Assembly (NCBI GenBank): GCA_964592645.1 | Contig: CAZQFV010000004.1 | Location: forward strand, 62,001-126,000 | Reading direction: 5' to 3' | Length of the DNA stretch: 64,000 bases | Source: CAZQFV01 sp964592645 | Lineage (GTDB): Bacteria; Chloroflexota; Chloroflexia; DTKN01 | Part shown: in pieces, positions 1 through 7,807 of the stretch | Position numbering within the stretch: the first letter of the stretch is position 1 | How the letters are laid out: every line of letters starts with the position of its first letter | Translations under genes and position numbers: made by a program | Notes under the pieces: model-generated | What the model saw: the letters and a program-made list of their open reading frames with translations, nothing else | Database searches by the model: none | Told to the model about the DNA's origin: nothing

Positions 1-408
1 CAGATCGAAATAGGCCTCGGCGGTGAGCAGCTCTTCCAGTTGAGCCGGGTCATCCAGTTTGATGGCCACCAGCCAGCCCGCGCCATAGGGGTCCAGGTTG
101 ACCCGTTCCGGCTCCATCTCCAGTTCCTCGTTCCAGGCCGTCACCGTCCCGGCTATGGGGCAGTTCAGGGTGACCGTAGCCTTGATCGTCTCCAGCGTGC
201 CGAGCGCCTCGCCCGCGGCCAGGTGCGTGCCCGCGGCGACTAGCTCGACAAAGGCGGCGTCGCCGCTCTTCTGCTGCATGAAGTCGGTCAGGCCGATGAC
301 GACGCGATCTCCTTCTACGCGGAGCCACAGGTCATCCGCCGTGTAGCGCAGCCCGCGCGGCACGCGGAAGACGAACTTGTCGTAACGGTACTCCAGTATC
401 TCGGCCAT
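1..408 (-). CDS. gcvH: GcvH-like lipoyl carrier protein (3' end beyond window)
   Basis: The 136 visible residues match the glycine-cleavage H-protein fold. The lipoylation site is the lysine in LETIKATVTL (about residue 76), where family members have ESVKA. Lipoylated H proteins carry a swinging dithiol arm between enzymes in the cytoplasm. The ATG at 408 follows a TAGGAG ribosome site and lies 9 bases after the ACR3 stop, so it is the third gene of the arsR operon. No other glycine-cleavage gene is seen here. Being co-transcribed with an arsenite exporter is unusual: the dihydrolipoyl dithiol is a classic arsenite ligand, so a carrier or reductant role in arsenic handling is possible (inference). 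It may instead begin a glycine-cleavage or sulfur operon continuing past the window edge. The gene is cut at base 1. Confidence 0.85.
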   Translation of the reverse strand, partial: MAEILEYRYDKFVFRVPRGLRYTADDLWLRVEGDRVVIGLTDFMQQKSGDAAFVELVAAGTHLAAGEALGTLETIKATVTLNCPIAGTVTAWNEELEMEPERVNLDPYGAGWLVAIKLDDPAQLEELLTAEAYFDL

Positions 409-417
409 CGTTTTCTC

Positions 418-1518
418 CTATTTCCCCAGCGCCTTGGCCACACCGTCAGCGTGGAAAAAGAACCGGCGCGCCCACAGGGCCACGTAGACCAGGCCGATCA
501 GCACCGGCACCTCCATCAGCGGGCCGACCACGGTGGCCAGGGCCTCGCCGGAAGAGATGGTAAAGGCGCCCACGGCCACGGCGATGGCCAGCTCAAAGTT
601 GTTGCTGGCCGCGGTGAAGGACTGCGTCACCGTCTGGGTGTAGGGGAACTTGAGCCCCCAGGAGAGCAGGAAGGACACGACGAACATCAGGACAAAGTAA
701 ACCACCAGCGGCACGGCGATGCGCAGCACATCCAGGGGCTGCCCGATGATCCGGTCCCCCTGCATGGCAAACATCACCACGATGGTAAAGAGCAGGCCGA
801 TGATCGCCGTCGGCCCCAGGCGGGGCATGAAGCGCGTCTCGTACCACTCGTGGCCCTTGCTCCGCAGCAGGGTGAAGCGGGTGATGATGCCGGCCGCCAA
901 GGGGATGCCCAGGAAGATCAGGACGCTCTTGGCGATATCCCACATGGTCACGCCGACGGAGGCCGTGTCCGCCCCGAACCAGCGGGGGACGATGGTGAGG
1001 TAAAAGTAGGCCAGCGGGCTGTACATCACGATCTGGAAGATCGAGTTCAGGGCCACCAGCACGGCGCAGTACTCGCTGTCGCCGCCGGCCAGCATGTTCC
1101 AGATCAGCACCATGGCGATGCAGCGGGCCAGGCCGACGATGACCAGGCCGGTGCGATAGTGCGGCAGGTCGGGCAGGAAGAGCCAGGCCAGGCCGAACAT
1201 GATGGCCGGGCCGAGGATCCAGTTCAATACCACGGAAACACCAAAGAGCTTCCAGGCCCGCGCCACCTTGCCCAACTCCTCGTACTTGACCTTGGCCAGC
1301 ACCGGGTACATCATCCACAGCAGGCCGATGGCGATGGGCAGCGACACGGTGCCGATGGAGACGGCATCAAAGGCCCCTTTGATCCCCGGGATCAGCCGGC
1401 CCAGAAGCAGGCCCAGGGCCATGGACAGGAAGATCCATAGGGGCAGGAAGCGGTCAAGGACGGAAAGCCTCCCGACGATCCCGCGGGTGGTCGGCTGTGC
1501 CGAAACAGTCTGGGCCAT
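418..1518 (-). CDS. acr3: ACR3-family arsenite efflux permease
   Basis: This 366-residue protein has about ten membrane helices and the ACR3 signatures: the conserved cysteine in GLARCIAMVLIWNML (transport-site helix) and the AASNNFELAIAVAVG stretch. ACR3 carriers extrude As(III) across the cytoplasmic membrane using the proton gradient. Length is normal for the family. The ATG at 1518 is preceded by AAGGAG. It lies directly downstream of arsR and upstream of the lipoyl protein on the minus strand, so expression should be induced when ArsR releases the promoter at 1996-2023. No damage is visible. Confidence 0.95.
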   Translation of the reverse strand: MAQTVSAQPTTRGIVGRLSVLDRFLPLWIFLSMALGLLLGRLIPGIKGAFDAVSIGTVSLPIAIGLLWMMYPVLAKVKYEELGKVARAWKLFGVSVVLNWILGPAIMFGLAWLFLPDLPHYRTGLVIVGLARCIAMVLIWNMLAGGDSEYCAVLVALNSIFQIVMYSPLAYFYLTIVPRWFGADTASVGVTMWDIAKSVLIFLGIPLAAGIITRFTLLRSKGHEWYETRFMPRLGPTAIIGLLFTIVVMFAMQGDRIIGQPLDVLRIAVPLVVYFVLMFVVSFLLSWGLKFPYTQTVTQSFTAASNNFELAIAVAVGAFTISSGEALATVVGPLMEVPVLIGLVYVALWARRFFFHADGVAKALGK

Positions 1519-1551
1519 ACAAAACTCCTTGTTTGTGCCACTCGACTACGC

Positions 1552-1944
1552 TTACCCCACCTGCTCCGTGACCGGCTCGGGCACGGGACACTGCCCCACA
1601 CCCTGCCCCAGGGCGGCTTCGGGCGGCAGCTTGTCCGGGTCAAAGTGGTCCAGGAGCAGTCCCTTGAGCCGCGCCAGCGCTTCCGGCGCGACCGAGTAAA
1701 AGATGCGCTGGGCCTGCCGGCGCGTCCGCACCAACCCCGCTTCGGCCAGCACGCTCAGGTGATGCGAGAGCAGCGGCTGCGAGATGCCCAGCTCGGGCAG
1801 CAGCTCGCAGACGCACGTCTCTTGCTGCATCAGCAGGTACATGATGCGCAGCCGGTTCGGCTCGGCCAGGACCCGGAACAGGTCGGCCAGGTGGTCCAGT
1901 TCCTGCAGGACCTTTTTCCGCAGATACTTGCGCCCTTGCTCCAT
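1552..1944 (-). CDS. arsR: ArsR/SmtB-family metalloregulator
   Basis: A 130-residue winged-helix repressor. The alpha-3 metal site ETCVCELLPELG carries the CVC pair typical of As(III)-sensing ArsR, followed by the recognition helix region ISQPLLSHHLSVLAEAGLV. I start it at the ATG at 1944, which has GGAGG about 8 bases upstream; a longer reading frame to 2007 would run back into the promoter. A third cysteine lies near the C terminus (GQCPVPEP) and could join the metal site. As(III) binding is expected to release it from DNA. The likely operators are the shared ATCAR-N6 elements next to four promoters in the first 20 kb. Confidence 0.93.
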   Translation of the reverse strand: MEQGRKYLRKKVLQELDHLADLFRVLAEPNRLRIMYLLMQQETCVCELLPELGISQPLLSHHLSVLAEAGLVRTRRQAQRIFYSVAPEALARLKGLLLDHFDPDKLPPEAALGQGVGQCPVPEPVTEQVG

Positions 1945-1978
1945 AGTAACACCTCCGGTCGACACAACCCTGTTTTTA

Positions 1979-2023
1979 TATACAGAGTGATTGATATTAT
2001 AACCCAATTCGCCGATTTGTCAA
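1979..2023 (-). promoter_or_regulatory. arsR promoter with putative ArsR operator (site 1)
   Basis: Read on the minus strand, TTGACA (2023-2018) and TATAAT (2001-1996) are separated by 16 bases: a perfect sigma-70-type promoter pointing at arsR. Immediately after the -10 comes ATCAA-N6-TGTAT followed by ATAAAAAC. The same downstream element occurs at three more promoters in this window, so it is the likely ArsR operator (inference). Confidence 0.85.
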
Positions 2024-2031
2024 GTACGCCT

Positions 2032-2800
2032 TCAAGATTTCCGTCGCCCCAGCGAGGCACCCCGACCGATCTCACAACTCAGCGCAATACCCTCGGCGGG
2101 ACTTGGCCCCATTACGACGTCGGAAACCCCCGTATTGCTCAGCGCCCGTGATAGTGGATCATGCTGTCTGTCTGACCAGCCCAACGCGGCCTCCAACATG
2201 GCCTCCGGCAGCGTGGGGGGCGCGTGGATCGTCCAGGCCAGGTCATCAGCCGTGGCGCCAAGATGGACGGCCAGCGCACCCTCGGCGATGAGATCGGTAG
2301 CGCGGGGGCCCAGCAGGTGCACTTCCAGGATACGCCCCGAGTCCGCCTCGCAGACCGGCTTCACCAGCCCGTTGGGCTGCTCCAGGGTCCGCGCCCGTGG
2401 GTTGGCCCCAAAGGGAAACTGGACCGCCTTGACCACGGCCCCCTGCTCTCGCGCCTGGGCCTCGGTCCACCCCACGCTGGTGACCTCGGGCATGGTAAAG
2501 ATCACGTTGGGGGTGGAGCGGTAGTCCATCCGGCGCCGGCCGCCCAGGGCATTCTCGGCGGCCACGCGCCCCTCGACCGTGGCCACGTGGGCCAACATCG
2601 GGCCGGGGATCAGGTCGCCGATGGCATAGAGGCCCGGCAGGCTGGTGGCCAGTTGCTCGTCCACCCAGACGGCCCGGCCCTGACGGCGCAGATCGAGTTC
2701 CTCCAGGCCGCCGGCATAGGGCCAGCAGCCCACGGCGAGGACAGCAGTTTCGCAGACAGTAGCGGTTGACCGTGTAGTAGGACTGCTGCCCCAGGAAAGC
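2032..2800 (-). pseudogene. C-terminal remnant of a dihydrolipoamide dehydrogenase / MerA-type flavoprotein
   Basis: The open frame encodes only the back half of a pyridine-nucleotide disulfide oxidoreductase: the ETAVLAVG strand, the FAD-binding LPGLYAIGDLIPGPMLAH segment, and the dimerisation domain with HAPPTLPEAMLEAAL (the family His/Glu active-site base region has HPTLSE). The N-terminal FAD and NAD domains and the redox CxxxxC are absent. The sequence before about 2760 shows no similarity and runs straight into the end of smsB. Without the N-terminal half it cannot be catalytic. It probably represents a truncated lpd that once served the nearby lipoyl protein, or a collapsed assembly. 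Confidence 0.75.
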
Positions 2801-3739
2801 CTATCCTGCCAGCATGCCCCGAACGATCACGTCCACGGCAGCATCTTCATCCAGCCCCCGGGCCATCAGCGTTTCCAGCTCTTTCTTGTCCACCGTGCCG
2901 ATGGCGGCCTCGTGCGTCACATAGGCCTGGGGATCGGTCACTTTGACTACCGGCACGGCGCTAGCCACGGCCTGGTCGCGCACGATCTCGACGCAGTCGA
3001 CGTGGCCCCGGGCCAAGGGCGCGTGTCCTTCGGTCGTGCCGATCACCTCGCTGATGGCCCGGTCCCGGACGGCGATGCGCGCCTTGGCCAGGCCGCGGGC
3101 CCCCTCCCCGTTCAGCCGGATCGTCTCCTTGACCGAAAGCGCATCCTCGCCGTAGCCGTAGGCCTTGGTGATCAGCTCGGCCACGCCGCGGGCCGCCACG
3201 TCCACCTCGTAGTCAAACTCCAGCTTCCCTACCCGGCCGGTGGTCAACGCGAACTCGGTGACGAACCGGCCGCCCTCGTCCACCGTCACCCGGGCCCTGG
3301 GCGCCACCTCCACGCCGCCGCTCTCGCCGTGGTAGTGGGTCTCCCGGTACGTCATAGACGCATCCCGTCCCACGTGAACCCGGGCTTCCATCCAGTGCAC
3401 CACGTGCTCGGCGTTGGGAAAGGTGCAGTGGGCGATGAACTCGGCCCGCGCCCCCGCCCCAATCTCGAACTCGGACAGGATACGCTGCACTCCCGCGGCA
3501 GGAATGACGCCGAAACAGAGATGGGCCGGTGTCTCCAGGCGCACGCCGGGGTCGACGACCACCTTCGCCCGCACTCCGTCGGACAACTCCTCCGAGATGA
3601 GGTGCACCCCGGCGACCTCGTTGGCGCCCAGCACCTGGTTACCGCTGACCACCAGGCTGGCTACCCGCGGGGACTTTAAAAAGTGCCGGTCTCCCCCCGA
3701 CCGCTCGTAGGCGTCCAGGATGGCTTCAAAGTCGCTCAT
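2801..3739 (-). CDS. smsB: SmsB: SufB/SufD-type scaffold of a minimal SUF system
   Basis: This 312-residue protein is a short SufB/SufD beta-helix protein lacking the N-terminal extension of true SufB. It has EFIAHCTFPNAEHVVHW with the conserved cysteine, and C-terminal TDPQAYVTHEAAIGTVDKKE, which matches the Suf core motif for cluster transfer. I start it at 3739 because GGAGGTG precedes that ATG; the gene overlaps the end of smsC by 14 bases. In the SMS (SUF-like minimal system) known from anaerobes and archaea, SmsB and the ATPase SmsC assemble Fe-S clusters. Its place in an ArsR-linked array with a NifS-like enzyme suggests dedicated or stress-induced cluster repair (inference). Confidence 0.85.
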   Translation of the reverse strand: MSDFEAILDAYERSGGDRHFLKSPRVASLVVSGNQVLGANEVAGVHLISEELSDGVRAKVVVDPGVRLETPAHLCFGVIPAAGVQRILSEFEIGAGARAEFIAHCTFPNAEHVVHWMEARVHVGRDASMTYRETHYHGESGGVEVAPRARVTVDEGGRFVTEFALTTGRVGKLEFDYEVDVAARGVAELITKAYGYGEDALSVKETIRLNGEGARGLAKARIAVRDRAISEVIGTTEGHAPLARGHVDCVEIVRDQAVASAVPVVKVTDPQAYVTHEAAIGTVDKKELETLMARGLDEDAAVDVIVRGMLAG

Positions 3740-4499
3740 AATCACCTCCGGCCGGCTCGACCGGTTCAGACGTCTCGCAGGGCCGGCAGCGGCGGGCAAA
3801 GTACTCCCGCACGCTCTGCGGATCGCCTACCCGCACCACCTCACCCTGGCACATCAGGGCCGCCACATCGGCGATGGCGGCCATCTCGTCCCGGTGCGTG
3901 ATGAGCAGCACGGCCGTCCCGGCCTCGGCCAGGCGGCGGATGAGCCCGGCGATATCGTCCAGCGACAGCACGTCGATCCCCGAGTCCGGTTCGTCCAGGA
4001 TGGCCAGGCGGGGCCGCATCGCGTACACGGCCGCCAGTTCGATGCGCTTGCGCTCGCCGCCGGACAGGGATTCGTCGGCGGTCCGCTCCAGGTAGGCCAG
4101 GGGAGAGAGGGCCACGGCGGCCAGGGCCTCCTCCAGGCGCGCCGGCGACGGTTCCGGCATCCCCAACTGCAGGTACTCCTTGACCTTGAGACCCTCGAAG
4201 CGGGCCGGGTCCTGCCAGGCCAGGGTCAATCCCCGGCGGGCCCGCTCCGTGATCGACAGGCCCGTCACATCCTGGCCGGCAAACAGGATGCGGCCGGCCG
4301 ACGGCGTGTAACCGGCGCAGCCCATCAACGCGTAGGCCAGGGTCGATTTGCCGGAACCGTTGCGCCCCAGGAGGCTATAGACCTGCCCCGGCGCGATCTG
4401 AAGCGTCACGCCGCGGAGGATTTCCTGCCCCCCGCGCTCCAGACGCAGGCGGTCCACGTGCAGAATATCTTGCTCGCCCACATTGTTCAGTTCATCCAT
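3726..4499 (-). CDS. smsC: SmsC: SufC-type ABC ATPase
   Basis: A 257-residue soluble ABC ATPase of the SufC group: Walker A LLGRNGSGKST, Q-loop WQDP, signature LSGGERKRIELA, Walker B LAILDEPDSGID, and H-loop LITHRDE. The PDSGID ending after Walker B is characteristic of SufC rather than transporter ATPases. The C terminus has RRCRPC, an extra CxxC-like pair. It energises the SmsB scaffold for Fe-S assembly in the cytoplasm. Start at the ATG at 4499. The stop lies inside the beginning of smsB, indicating translational coupling. Confidence 0.9.
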   Translation of the reverse strand: MDELNNVGEQDILHVDRLRLERGGQEILRGVTLQIAPGQVYSLLGRNGSGKSTLAYALMGCAGYTPSAGRILFAGQDVTGLSITERARRGLTLAWQDPARFEGLKVKEYLQLGMPEPSPARLEEALAAVALSPLAYLERTADESLSGGERKRIELAAVYAMRPRLAILDEPDSGIDVLSLDDIAGLIRRLAEAGTAVLLITHRDEMAAIADVAALMCQGEVVRVGDPQSVREYFARRCRPCETSEPVEPAGGDYERL

Positions 4500-4555
4500 C
4501 GCCTCTGTCCTTGTTGCCAGTCGCCAACGATTGCACAGAATCGCCGCGGCCGCAT

Positions 4556-4732
4556 CTACCCCCGTGGATCCCCGCACCGCTGGCGCAGCGCCGCCTCGAC
4601 CTTGCGGGCCAATACTTCCTTGACAAAATCATAGATTTCTCGCGCGTCATCCTGCCGGGCGAGTCGCAGCACCTGGCGCACTTCGTTCTCGTCCAGGATG
4701 ATCAATGTCTTGTCGATACGTTGCTTGGCCAT
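4556..4732 (-). CDS. Small conserved protein, paralogue of the one at 12077-12250
   Basis: A 58-residue acidic/basic helical protein lying 7 bases after the NifS-like gene and before smsC. It is homologous to the small protein at 12077-12250: both share a beta-like start, LDE-x2-EV/EL, a D-D/D-E pair and FVKEVLARKVEAALR versus FVREVIWARVQAARR. I do not recognise a named family and assign no function. Two copies at the two ends of one co-directional array suggest a recurring accessory, for instance a subunit or adaptor of the Fe-S/thiol proteins beside each copy (inference). The ATG at 4732 was chosen because the frame upstream overlaps the desulfurase. Confidence 0.7.
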   Translation of the reverse strand: MAKQRIDKTLIILDENEVRQVLRLARQDDAREIYDFVKEVLARKVEAALRQRCGDPRG

Positions 4733-4739
4733 CGCTTGC

Positions 4740-5879
4740 CTACACAATCTCCCGCAGGGACTCGACGGCGTAACGCACGTCGGCGGCCGTGGTAAAGTAG
4801 CCGGGGCTGAAGCGCAGCGCGCCGCATTCCAGGGTGCCGGAGACCCGGTGCGCCTGGGGCGCACAGTGCAGCCCGGCGCGCGTCGCCACGTCAAAGGCCT
4901 GGTCGAGCACCGTGGCGAGCTGGTCGGGCACGTAGCCCTCGACGGTAACCGCGACCACCGCCGTGCGCTGCGCCGGGTCGGGCGGGCCCAGGAGGGCCGT
5001 TCCCGGAACCTCGCGCAGGCCCTCGATCAGCAGCGCTGTCATCTCCTGCTCGTGAGCGCGGATGCGTGCCACCCCCTGCTCCAGCACAAAGCGCACCCCT
5101 TCCAGCAGGCCCGCGATCCCAGCCGCGTTCGCGGTGCCGGCCTCCAGCCGCGCCGGAAGCGCCTCCGGCATCGTCTCCGCAGCCGATTCGACCCCCGACC
5201 CGCCTTCCACCCACGTCTCCAGCGCGATGCCAGGCCGCACCACCAGCCCCCCGGTGCCATGCGGCCCGTACAAACCCTTGTGCCCGGCAAAGGCCAACAG
5301 GTCGATGCCCATCTGCGCCATATCGATGGGGTACGCCCCGGCAGTCTGCGCCGCGTCCACCAGGAACAGGACGTTGCGGCGCCGGCAGAGCGCCCCAATC
5401 TCGGCAATGGGCAGCAGCGTGCCCAGCACGTTGGAGCCATGCAGCAGCACGACCAGGCGCGTATCCGAGCGCAGCGCCGCCTCCACATCGTCCGGGGCGA
5501 GGGTGCCGTCGGCCGCACAGGGTACCGCGGTCACCTGCACACCGCGCCGCGCCAGCGTCTGGAGGGGGCGCCACACCGCGTTGTGCTCGATGGACGAGGT
5601 CACCACGTGGTCGCCGGGGCGCAGCAGCCCCTTGAGCGCCATATTGAGCGCCTGGGTGGCGTTCAGCGCAAAGGCAATCCCCTGCGGGTCGGGCGCGTGG
5701 AACAGCTCGGCCAGCACGGCGCGGGTCTCGTCCACGATACGTTGGGCTTCCTCCTCCTGCCGGTGCCCACCCCGACCGGGAGTCGCGCCCACCTCGCGCA
5801 TGAAGCGCGCTACCGCCCGGTAGACCGCTTCCGGTTTGGGCCAGCTCGTGGCCGCGTTATCCAGGTAGACGGTCATCAT
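4740..5879 (-). CDS. NifS-like cysteine desulfurase (aminotransferase class V)
   Basis: A 379-residue PLP enzyme. It begins VYLDNAATSWPKPEAV. The PLP lysine is in FAGHKGLYGPHGTGG and the sulfur-carrying cysteine in RAGLHCAPQAHRVSGT. These features fit the subgroup typified by Enterococcus EF2568 (TIGR01977), which mobilises S or Se from cysteine/selenocysteine and in some genomes neighbours selD. Here it sits between a ferredoxin and the SmsCB scaffold, so sulfur donation for Fe-S assembly is the simplest role. A selenium role is worth considering because of the in-frame UGA two genes upstream (inference). The start at 5879 overlaps the preceding small gene. Confidence 0.9.
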   Translation of the reverse strand: MMTVYLDNAATSWPKPEAVYRAVARFMREVGATPGRGGHRQEEEAQRIVDETRAVLAELFHAPDPQGIAFALNATQALNMALKGLLRPGDHVVTSSIEHNAVWRPLQTLARRGVQVTAVPCAADGTLAPDDVEAALRSDTRLVVLLHGSNVLGTLLPIAEIGALCRRRNVLFLVDAAQTAGAYPIDMAQMGIDLLAFAGHKGLYGPHGTGGLVVRPGIALETWVEGGSGVESAAETMPEALPARLEAGTANAAGIAGLLEGVRFVLEQGVARIRAHEQEMTALLIEGLREVPGTALLGPPDPAQRTAVVAVTVEGYVPDQLATVLDQAFDVATRAGLHCAPQAHRVSGTLECGALRFSPGYFTTAADVRYAVESLREIV

Positions 5880-6066
5880 CTTCCTCGGCCAGCAGACCTC
5901 GCCGCACGGCGGCCTCCCGCACGCGGGGCGCTACCGTGCGGCGGAAAAAGTCGCCGCCCCCCGCGACGTCGCGGTCCAGCACGACTCGCTTCAGCTCGAT
6001 GATCTCCGGCCCTTCCAGGGTCAACCAGATATGGGTCGGACGATGGGGCAACGGCGTTGCAGTCAT
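5857..6066 (-). CDS. Small uncharacterised protein upstream of the desulfurase
   Basis: A 69-residue soluble protein with no motif I recognise. It has a short strand-rich start (TPLPHRPTHIWLTLEGPEI) and a charged helical end (FFRRTVAPRVREAAVRRG). It starts at the ATG at 6066, 12 bases after the ferredoxin stop, and overlaps the desulfurase by 23 bases, so it is almost certainly translated as part of the operon. Function unknown; a desulfurase-binding accessory is only a contextual guess. Confidence 0.6.
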   Translation of the reverse strand: MTATPLPHRPTHIWLTLEGPEIIELKRVVLDRDVAGGGDFFRRTVAPRVREAAVRRGLLAEEDDDRLPG

Positions 6067-6078
6067 GCCCACGACTTC

Positions 6079-6594
6079 TTATCCACGAACTCCAAGCGCC
6101 TCGAGCACCGTGGGTGGTGGAAACGAGATCGCCCCCTGGGCGCAGACCGCCGCGCAGGCACTGCACCCGACCTGGCAGTCCAACGGCGCGACCACCTCGA
6201 CCTGGGCGCCGTCGGCCGTGGGCGCAAAAACCCCGTTGGGGCAGAAAGAAAGGCAGCGCCCGCAGCCGTCGCACCGATCGCCGTAGAGGGTGGGGAACCA
6301 GGGGACCTGTTCCCGGGGAATCCCCCGCCAGGTACGCGATGCCCCCGGCTTGGCCTTGCCGTCTGCCGGCTCGGCCAGGTAACGGGCATAGTCCCGCAGG
6401 AGCGCCTCGCCGTAGAGCGCGGCGGCGGCCTCCGGGATATAGTTCCCCTCGCGGGCCCCGGCGAGCAGATCGGGCACGAGATCGGCCCCGGCCGGCCGGC
6501 CGGCGTCCCGCAGCCGGGCAAAGAGCTCATCCAGGCCGACCATCCCCACCAGGTGTGTACCAACGCGCAGTTGGCGGTACGATAGCGCGCTCAT
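6079..6594 (-). CDS. Ferredoxin-type protein with two 4Fe-4S motifs
   Basis: A 171-residue protein. Residues ~1-95 form an all-alpha domain I do not recognise (HLVGMVGLDELFARLRDAG onward). Residues ~105-160 form a dicluster ferredoxin domain with CDGCGRCLSFCP and CQVGCSACAAVC. It should carry two [4Fe-4S] clusters and transfer electrons in the cytoplasm. It follows the UGA-containing lipoprotein by 13 bases and precedes the small protein/desulfurase pair, so it may be both a client and a partner of the SmsCB system encoded downstream. Confidence 0.85.
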   Translation of the reverse strand: MSALSYRQLRVGTHLVGMVGLDELFARLRDAGRPAGADLVPDLLAGAREGNYIPEAAAALYGEALLRDYARYLAEPADGKAKPGASRTWRGIPREQVPWFPTLYGDRCDGCGRCLSFCPNGVFAPTADGAQVEVVAPLDCQVGCSACAAVCAQGAISFPPPTVLEALGVRG

Positions 6595-6607
6595 CCTTGT
6601 CCCCGCT

Positions 6608-7705
6608 TCAGGGCTTGACTCCGTGGGACCGCATCAGCGCGGCTACCGCGGGGTCGTCGACGTAGCTGGGGTCCAGCGGCACGGCCCGCCCGCTGAATTC
6701 GACGACACGGCCCTGCGCATCGAATCCCAGTGTCAGGAAGCCCAGGTACTCGCCTTGGACATACGAGGCATGCAAGACCACCCGGCCCTCCGGTCCGGCG
6801 ATGGCCTTGGGGTCCATCTGCCGGCCGCCGGCCACACCGATGATGGCGGCAAGGCCCGGCACTTCCCTGGCCAGCGCTTCGTTCGTCTGCTGCTCCAGGT
6901 TGGAGAGGACAATGACCACCTCTGCCCGGCCGCCGATCTCGTCCAGCGTCCGGCGGAGGGCTGCGGCGGCATCCTCGACGGTCAGGGCCAGGCCCAGCGT
7001 TTTGATTCGCCCGGCGGCGGCCGGGGTAGTAAGCCCGATGACGGCGACGTTGTGCCCCTCCAGGGAGCGCAAGAGGTAGGGCTGCACGTTGGGCAAGACG
7101 CCGGCCGGCCCCACGTTGGCGGACAGGATCGGAAAAGCCGCCTCCTGGTAGCGCTGCTGCACCACGGCCAGGTCGGCGGCCAGTTCGCGCTCGCCGAGCG
7201 CCAGGGCGTCGTACTGCATGGCGTTCATGGCCGCGACCGGCAGCACGCCCCGGCTGGGGTCGCTGGTGTTGGTCTGGCGCAAGGCGAACAGGCTGTTGCC
7301 GCTGTCGAGCACGAGCACGGGACCCTGTGCCTGTTGACGGAACTGGGCGATTGCGGTGGCCCGCCGGGCCAACCCTCCCTTGGGAACGCCTCAGCCGCAG
7401 GGCAGCACGTCGCCGTACACTTCGCCGGTGTGCAGGATCGTCAGCGTCCAGACGACCGAGCCGTAGGTCGGTGCCGGGTGGGCCGGTGTCGCCGCCGAAG
7501 CCGCGGTAGCGGACGGCCGGGTCGGGGCGCTCTTGGTCGGGGCCGGCGGCCCCACCGGGGCGGCCGCGGTGACGGCCGCCAGGCGCGTCGGGGTGCTCGC
7601 CGCACCGCCCGGAGAGACCCTCGTCGTGCAGGCTCCCAATACAAGGGCGGACAAGGCCAGCGCCAGAAAAGGCAAGAAGAACTGTCTCCGCGATAGATAC
7701 GCCAT
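6608..7705 (-). CDS. Tat-type lipoprotein, 5'-nucleotidase/metallophosphoesterase-like, candidate selenoprotein (in-frame UGA at 7391-7393)
   Basis: Read through one UGA, this frame gives 365 residues. The N terminus has a twin-arginine motif (SRRQFF) and a lipobox (LVLGAC), then a Thr/Pro/Ala linker, then LTILHTGEVYGDVLPCG-UGA-GVPKGGLARRA and the 5'-nucleotidase-like LDSGN, ALGERE and SANVG segments. Related exported proteins have cysteine where the UGA stands (PCGC...GGLARRA), so residue 105 could be selenocysteine. A hairpin with a bulged U, GGTTGGCCCGGCGGGCCACC, begins 16 bases after the UGA and resembles bacterial SECIS elements. The frame stays open on both sides. The alternative is a recent TGC-to-TGA nonsense mutation. 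Its substrate is unknown. Start at 7705 with GGAGG upstream. Confidence 0.7.
7345..7393 (-). promoter_or_regulatory. Putative bacterial SECIS element
   Basis: Directly 3' of the UGA (7393-7391) on the minus strand, GGTTGGCCC-GGC-GGGCCACC can form an 8-bp stem with one bulged U and a small GGC loop. GGCGTT next to the UGA can pair with AATCGCC farther on to extend it. The bulged U and the GGUU...CACC stem base are reminiscent of the E. coli fdhF element. This is a by-eye fold and has not been calculated. Confidence 0.45.
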
Positions 7706-7739
7706 GATTCGCCTCCGTGCGTTATAGGCCGATCGTCAG

Positions 7740-7794
7740 GTTTGTAGTGCGCGCTTCAGCGCGCCCGGGCGGCGCTAAAGCGCCTACTACGAAC
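7740..7794. repeat. Palindromic intergenic repeat
   Basis: A ~55-bp imperfect inverted repeat in the gap between the Fe-S protein and the UGA lipoprotein. The arms are GTTTGTAGTGCGCGCTTCAG and its counterpart CTAAAGCGCCTACTACGAAC, around a GC-rich centre. It looks like a REP/MITE-type extragenic palindrome. It could also act as an intra-operon hairpin that changes expression between the genes on either side. Confidence 0.65.
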
Positions 7795-7807
7795 AGGCAT
7801 TGTGCAG

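Noticed and set aside
1..408. A normal glycine-cleavage operon start.
   Set aside because: Not excluded, but only the H protein is visible and it is tightly coupled to acr3, so an arsenic-linked role was kept as the main reading.
7391..7705. A separate 104-residue lipoprotein ending at the TGA.
   Set aside because: The conserved domain continues in the same frame past the TGA with no new ribosome site, so one gene with a recoded or mutated codon is more consistent.
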